Assembly (NCBI GenBank): GCA_001275005.1
Contig: JWZX01002712.1
Coordinates: 1 to 19,644 of the forward strand
Direction of reading: 5' to 3'
Length of the DNA stretch: 19,644 nt
Source of the DNA: Chrysochromulina tobinii
Taxonomy: Eukaryota > Haptophyta > Prymnesiales > Chrysochromulinaceae
Part shown: positions 16,167-19,644 of the stretch, piece after piece
Layout of the letters: each line of letters begins with the position of its first letter
Position numbering within the stretch: position 1 is the stretch's first letter
The notes under the pieces: model-generated
What the model was told of the DNA's origin: nothing
Databases searched by the model: none
What the model saw: the letters and a program-made list of their open reading frames with translations, nothing else
Program-made: the position numbers and the translations under genes

Positions 16167-18976
16167 ATGTCCACGTCCGGACGAGAGGTGATCTTCACGC
16201 CTCTCGCAGGCGCGCGCTCGGACTCGGCGGTGTGCTGCTACCTGCTCGAGCTCGAGGGCTGCACGCTGCTGCTCGACTGTGGCTGGGGCGCGGACTTCAA
16301 TCCCGAGGAGCTCGCGTCGCTCGCCGAGGCGGCGCCACGCGTGGACGCTGTGCTGCTTTCGCACGCCGATCTTGCGCATGTCGGCGCGCTGCCGTACGCG
16401 CGTGCGCGCCTCGGGCTGCGCGCACCCGTCTATGCCACCATTCCTGTCGTCAAGATGGCGCAGATGACGCTGTACGACGCACATGCCTCTGCCGCGCGAC
16501 ACCGCAACCCAATGGCCACGGCGGAGGACGCTATGCTCTTCTCGCTCGACGACGTGCACGTGGCGCTGGGTGCAGCGACCGAGCTCGTGTTTGCGCAGCT
16601 CACGCAGCTCCCCGGCGGCGTCACCATCTCGCCGCACGCGGCCGGGCACACGATCGGTGGCTGCGTGTGGCGCATCGCCGTCGGGGCCGAGGACATCCTG
16701 TACGCTCCCGAGTACAACCACCAGCGGGAGCGCCACCTACCTGCGGGCTCGATCGAAAAAATCTTCTTGGACAAGCCCAGCCTGCTCATCGCGCCCGCGC
16801 GCAATGCTCTCGTCGCCGCGGAGAAGGCGGCGGCCAAATCTCTTACCGACTACGTGACCGCGGCGCTCGCGCGCGGAGGTGATGTGATGCTGCCGTCGGA
16901 CGCGGCGGGCCGGTCGCTCGAACTCGTGGCGGTGCTCGAGGCGCACTGGCGGCTGCACCGCGAGCTGCGCGGCGTGCCGGTCGTACTGCTCCAGGCTCAG
17001 GCCTTCAACACCATCGAGTTCGCCAAGAGCGAGATCGAGTGGATGGGTGACGAAGCCCTCTGATGAGCACTGATGACCACCAAGTGCCCTCTGATTGCCC
17101 CCCTCCTCGCCAAGAGCAAGATCGAGTGGATGGGTGACGAAACCGTCAAGCCCCTCTGATGTCCTCTGATGACCACTGATGACCACTGATGACCACTGAT
17201 GACCACTGATGACCACCGATGACCCTATGATTGAACCCCTCATCAGGTGATGAGGCCGTGAAGGCGTTCGACTCGCGGCGCGAGAATGCGTTCGATCTGA
17301 AGCACGTTCACACCTGCCACTGCCTCGAGGAGCTCGCCAAATTGCCTTCGCCCAAGGTCGTGATCGCCACCTCGTCCGACCTGAGCAACGGCTTCAGCGC
17401 CGACCTGCTGCCATCGTTGCTCTCGCAGCCTCGAGGCCTGCTGCTGCTCACTCGGCGTGCGTCGCTGGGCTCTGTCGCTGGTCAGCTGGGTGCCACGCCG
17501 ACGCCGCGCTGCCTGGGGCTCACTGTGCACGAAAGGGTCCCGCTCGAGGGCCCCGCGCTCGATGAGTACCTCGAGGCGCGCTCCGCGCGCGCGGCGGCCA
17601 AGGCCCACGCCAGAGCTGAGGCGAAGGCGGCGGCGGAGGCCAAGGCGGCGGCCGAGGCGGCCGAGGCGGCGGCTGCCGAGGAAGACGCGGCCGAGGCGGC
17701 GGCGCTGGCAGCGGCCGAGGCGGCGAGTGGCGGCGGCAGCAGCCCTGGCATGGCCCTCGTTGCTGCGAATAGCGTCGGTTCTCCTACCGTTCACATTCAC
17801 AGCAGTAGTGCTCCCACCATCAACCGCACGCCCTCGCTCACGCCCCGGTCGAGCTTCCGCGTCAGCACCGGTGGTGGGGGCGGCGGCGGGCGCGCGCCGC
17901 CGCTGCTGCTTCCTTACGTGGAGACGTTCCCAATGCCGTCGGAATACGGCGAGGTCTTGTCAGAGGCCGAGCTCAAGCACATGACGGAAGGTGCGCGCGC
18001 GTACATGGCCATCGAGGTGGTGGGCGGTGGCGGCGGCGGCGACGGTGCAGTGGCGGAGGGCAGCAAGGCGGTGCTAGGGTTCGGCGCGGCGCGGGCGCGG
18101 CTGACGGCTACCGGCGCCGGCACGATGGGGATGGCCGACGAGGACGACGAGGACGAGGATGATGCCGAGGGCGTCGTCCTGGGCGCAGAGAAGGCCGCCC
18201 GTGCAGCACCCGTGGGCGACGGCGACGGCGAGGACGGCGAGGACGGCGAGGACGCGGACGCGGAGGAAGCTGATAGGGCAGGCTCGGAGGCGGCGGTGCC
18301 GTCTCAGTGGGTGGCGCGTCGCGTGACGGTGCCCGTACGCTGCGCCGTGCGCTTCGTCGATATGGAGGGCTCGAGTGACGGGCGGTCGATCAAGGCCATC
18401 CTGTCCCGCGTGGCGCCTCACAAGCTCGTGCTCATCCGAGGGGACTCGAAGGCCACTGATCACCTGGCCGAGTACTGCCGCTCGGTGGCGGACACGACCA
18501 ATGCAGAGAGTCTCGTGTTCGCACCGTCGGTCGGCGAGGCGGTGGACGGCTCTTCCAATGGAAGCGCGTACACGGTTCGCCTGAGCGACGCACTGCTCCG
18601 TACGCTCGCGCCCGTACAGATTGGCGCGTATGAGATCTCGACGCTCTCGGCCACGCTGCACCTGCCGCCCGCCGACGGCGCCGCACGCGCGTGGTCGGGC
18701 GTGCTCGAGCCCGAGACCTGCCTAATAAGGAGCGACGCCACCTCGTCGGGCTCGTCGGTCCATTTGGTATCGCATGGGGACGTGCGCCTCGCCGAGCTGC
18801 GCCAGCTGCTCGTGCGCGCAGGCGAGCACGCTGAGTTTGTCGAGGGCGCGCTCGTCGTGAACTCGAGCGTGCGCGTGCGCAAGAAGGGCGCCAACAAGCT
18901 GCTGCTCGAGGGCTCGTATGGCCCAGACTACCTCCTCGTGCGCTCGATGCTGTACTCGCAGGTGGAGGCTGTGTAG
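16167..18976 (+). CDS. CPSF2: Cleavage and polyadenylation specificity factor subunit 2 (CPSF100)
   Basis: Two exons, join(16167..17046, 17247..18976), 869 residues. CPSF2 is the non-catalytic partner of the CPSF73 endonuclease in pre-mRNA 3'-end processing in the nucleus. Residues 1-250 are a metallo-beta-lactamase fold; where an active enzyme has HxHxDH this has H66-A-D-L-A-H71, so the second His and the Asp are replaced, as expected for CPSF100. A beta-CASP domain follows, spanning the intron (KSEIEWMG^DEAVKAF, then HTCHCLEELAKLPSPKVVIA). A long linker rich in Ala/Glu, Gly and Asp/Glu separates it from the C-terminal domain (VRFVDMEGSSDGRSIKAI through AELRQLLVRAGEHAEFVEGA, ending LLVRSMLYSQ). 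It is longer than the animal protein mainly through this linker. The ATG at 16167 gives the family's N-terminus; the frame is open further upstream without an ATG. Confidence 0.95.
17108..17150 (+). repeat. Intronic copy of the CPSF2 exon 1 end that reads through the exon junction
   Basis: Positions 17108-17144 repeat 17021-17057 with only two changes in 37 bases (offset 87). Beyond the donor point the copy continues as GACGAAACCGTCAAG, coding DETVK, which resembles exon 2 (DEAVK), not only the intron start. So it looks like a copy of an uninterrupted version of the gene. Confidence 0.9.
17155..17230 (+). repeat. Decamer tandem array, about seven copies, unit CTGATGACCA
   Basis: Four exact GACCACTGAT units at 17171-17210 are flanked by variants (GTCCTCTGAT, GACCACCGAT, GACCCTATGA). 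Looser copies occur at 17059-17097 before the duplicated exon piece. In gene sense the unit differs from the array in the DUF6473-sulfotransferase intron only at the last position (A versus T). Confidence 0.95.
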
Positions 18977-18997
18977 AAAAGTTTTTCTTTTGTCTCA

Positions 18998-19120
18998 CCG
19001 GACCGTACCTAACGAGGCGGGCGACCATCGGGCGGCTAGCGGACCCCCCTTGGCAGGGGGCGGACCGTTGATCCCCCCCTACGAGCGGCCCCCACAAGTA
19101 TAACGGCCTATACGGTCCGG
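18998..19120. repeat. Inverted repeat with 10-bp arms
   Basis: CCGGACCGTA at 18998-19007 and TACGGTCCGG at 19111-19120 are perfect reverse complements 103 bp apart, about 20 bp after the CPSF2 stop codon. They enclose one C/G-run hairpin. Confidence 0.7.
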
Positions 19121-19376
19121 GGTACATCAGTGTGATGACACCCGGTGACCCCTTACCCCCCCCCTCCCGACACATCGAACCCCCCTTTTCCGCGTAGGGG
19201 AAGTTCGGGAGGTTGTGGAAAAACCATCCACCCCGGGGAGGATTTTTCGATGCGTTTCACGGCCCGCCCCCGGATGGGGGGGCGTCGCGCCGTAGGGCGA
19301 TGGTGTCGTGGTGGTCCTCGTCGTGACCGACCCCTTATGGGGAGCCGGCCGCGCCCGCCCCCTGAGGGGGAGGGCG
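19045..19376. repeat. Cluster of C-run/G-run hairpins
   Basis: Perfect or near-perfect stems: CCCCCT-TGGC-AGGGGG at 19045-19060; CCTCCCGA 19163-19170 with TCGGGAGG 19205-19212; CGCCCCC-GGATGG-GGGGGCG at 19265-19284; CCCC-TTAT-GGGG at 19331-19342; CGCCC-G-CCCCC-TGA-GGGGG-A-GGGCG at 19352-19376. Several share the plan of a five-or-more C arm, a short loop and a G arm. Confidence 0.75.
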
Positions 19377-19546
19377 GTGACGAGATTGAGTTCTCTAGGG
19401 ATTTGTGTGTGTGTATTTGTAAGAAAGTGGTGTGTGTCAGTATTGACTTGACTTGTTTTTGTTGGGAGGTGTTTTGGGGATGGACTTTCTTCTTTTGGGA
19501 ACTTTCTTTCTCTTTCGTTCTTCTTCGTTTTTCGTGACGACGGTTG

Positions 19547-19644
19547 ATGATGTATCTGATGGAAAACAGGCCATCTGAATGGAGCTCCGGCGTGCGCTGG
19601 TGGGAGTCCCTGAGGAGAGTCGCAGAGCGGCGAGCGTCATTGGG
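19547..19644 (+). CDS. Possible 5' end of an unidentified coding sequence, cut by the right edge
   Basis: ATGATG at 19547 opens a frame that runs to the end of the window (32 codons), with an in-frame TGA just upstream at 19535. It is preceded by a long T/C-rich stretch that could be a leader. The peptide (MMYLMENRPSEWSSGVRWWE and on, then Arg/Ala-rich) matches nothing I recognise. Too short to judge; a host gene or a mobile-element frame are both possible. Confidence 0.25.
   Translation, partial: MMYLMENRPSEWSSGVRWWESLRRVAERRASL

Larger units (their letters stand above)
17047..17246 (+). other. Intron of CPSF2 (200 nt)
   Basis: Donor ATGG^GTGACG, acceptor CCTCATCAG^GTGATG. Splicing joins GAG TGG ATG G with GT GAT GAG GCC GTG and restores EWMGDEAVKAF, the conserved CPSF2 sequence; without it a TGA follows soon after GDEAL. 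The intron holds a copy of the exon junction region (17108-17150) and a decamer array (17155-17230), and the start of exon 2 (GTGATGAGGCC) resembles the start of the intron (GTGACGAAGCC, 9 of 11). Confidence 0.93.
18977..19546. other. Non-coding, hairpin-rich then T/G-rich region
   Basis: From 18998 to about 19376 the DNA is full of C-run/G-run hairpins and inverted repeats; from about 19385 to 19540 it turns into GT-rich and then T/C-rich tracts (TTTCTTTCTCTTTCGTTC). The change in composition is sharp compared with the CPSF2 gene before it. I see no long conserved coding frame on either strand. It may hold the CPSF2 3' end and the leader of whatever starts at 19547. Confidence 0.55.

Noticed and set aside
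17060-17230. Box C/D snoRNA inside the CPSF2 intron, because TGATGA and CTGA occur
   Set aside because: The motifs recur every 10 nt as part of a simple tandem array, the purine before TGATGA is missing, and there is no room for guide sequences between boxes.

Overview
The window looks like nuclear DNA of a GC-rich unicellular alga. A haptophyte is my first guess; a pelagophyte, another stramenopile or a dinoflagellate is possible. The support is: GC-rich genes on both strands, four short GT-AG introns (91 to 245 nt) that I could place by restoring protein reading frames, clear eukaryotic housekeeping proteins (CPSF2/CPSF100, the tRNA deaminase subunit ADAT2, the gamma-tubulin complex factor MOZART2, an organelle-type methionine aminopeptidase), and large secretory-pathway proteins for glycan modification. 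The taxon is inference; no marker gene is present.

Layout. 2-6184 (+): one very large open frame, cut by the left edge, with basic Cys-Lys repeats, a degenerate sulfotransferase-like domain, an intact-looking sulfotransferase domain, a TIM-barrel glycosidase-like region, a beta-sandwich and a ShK-type six-cysteine domain. 6611-8005 (+): type I methionine aminopeptidase in three exons. 8362-10266 (-): type II membrane protein with proline-rich stalk and discoidin-like domain. 10471-13025 (-): two-exon gene fusing a DUF6473/SGNH-like domain to a sulfotransferase domain. 13404-14897 (-): nucleotide-sugar glycosyltransferase (PF03407/GT77-like). 15159-15362 (+): MOZART2. 15401-15991 (-): ADAT2. 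16167-18976 (+): CPSF2 in two exons. 18977-19644: hairpin-rich, then T-rich DNA with a possible start of another gene or mobile element at the right edge.

Two themes stand out. First, four of the eight proteins (the giant protein, the membrane protein, the DUF6473-sulfotransferase and the glycosyltransferase) appear to belong to the secretory pathway or cell surface, and three of them have domains expected to build or modify glycans, probably sulfated ones. Whether they act together is not shown by the sequence.

Second, and most interesting, are the introns. The introns of CPSF2 and of the DUF6473-sulfotransferase gene, two unrelated genes on opposite strands, both carry a tandem array of the same 10-nt unit (CTGATGACCW) in the same sense relative to transcription, both end in CCTCATCAG followed by an exon starting with GT, and both contain copies of flanking exon sequence. 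In CPSF2 the intron holds a copy that reads straight across the exon-exon junction as if no intron existed. This is what one expects if these introns were born by local tandem duplication, and the shared decamer suggests a common source or mechanism. A methionine aminopeptidase intron contains an 11-nt exact match to the same unit.
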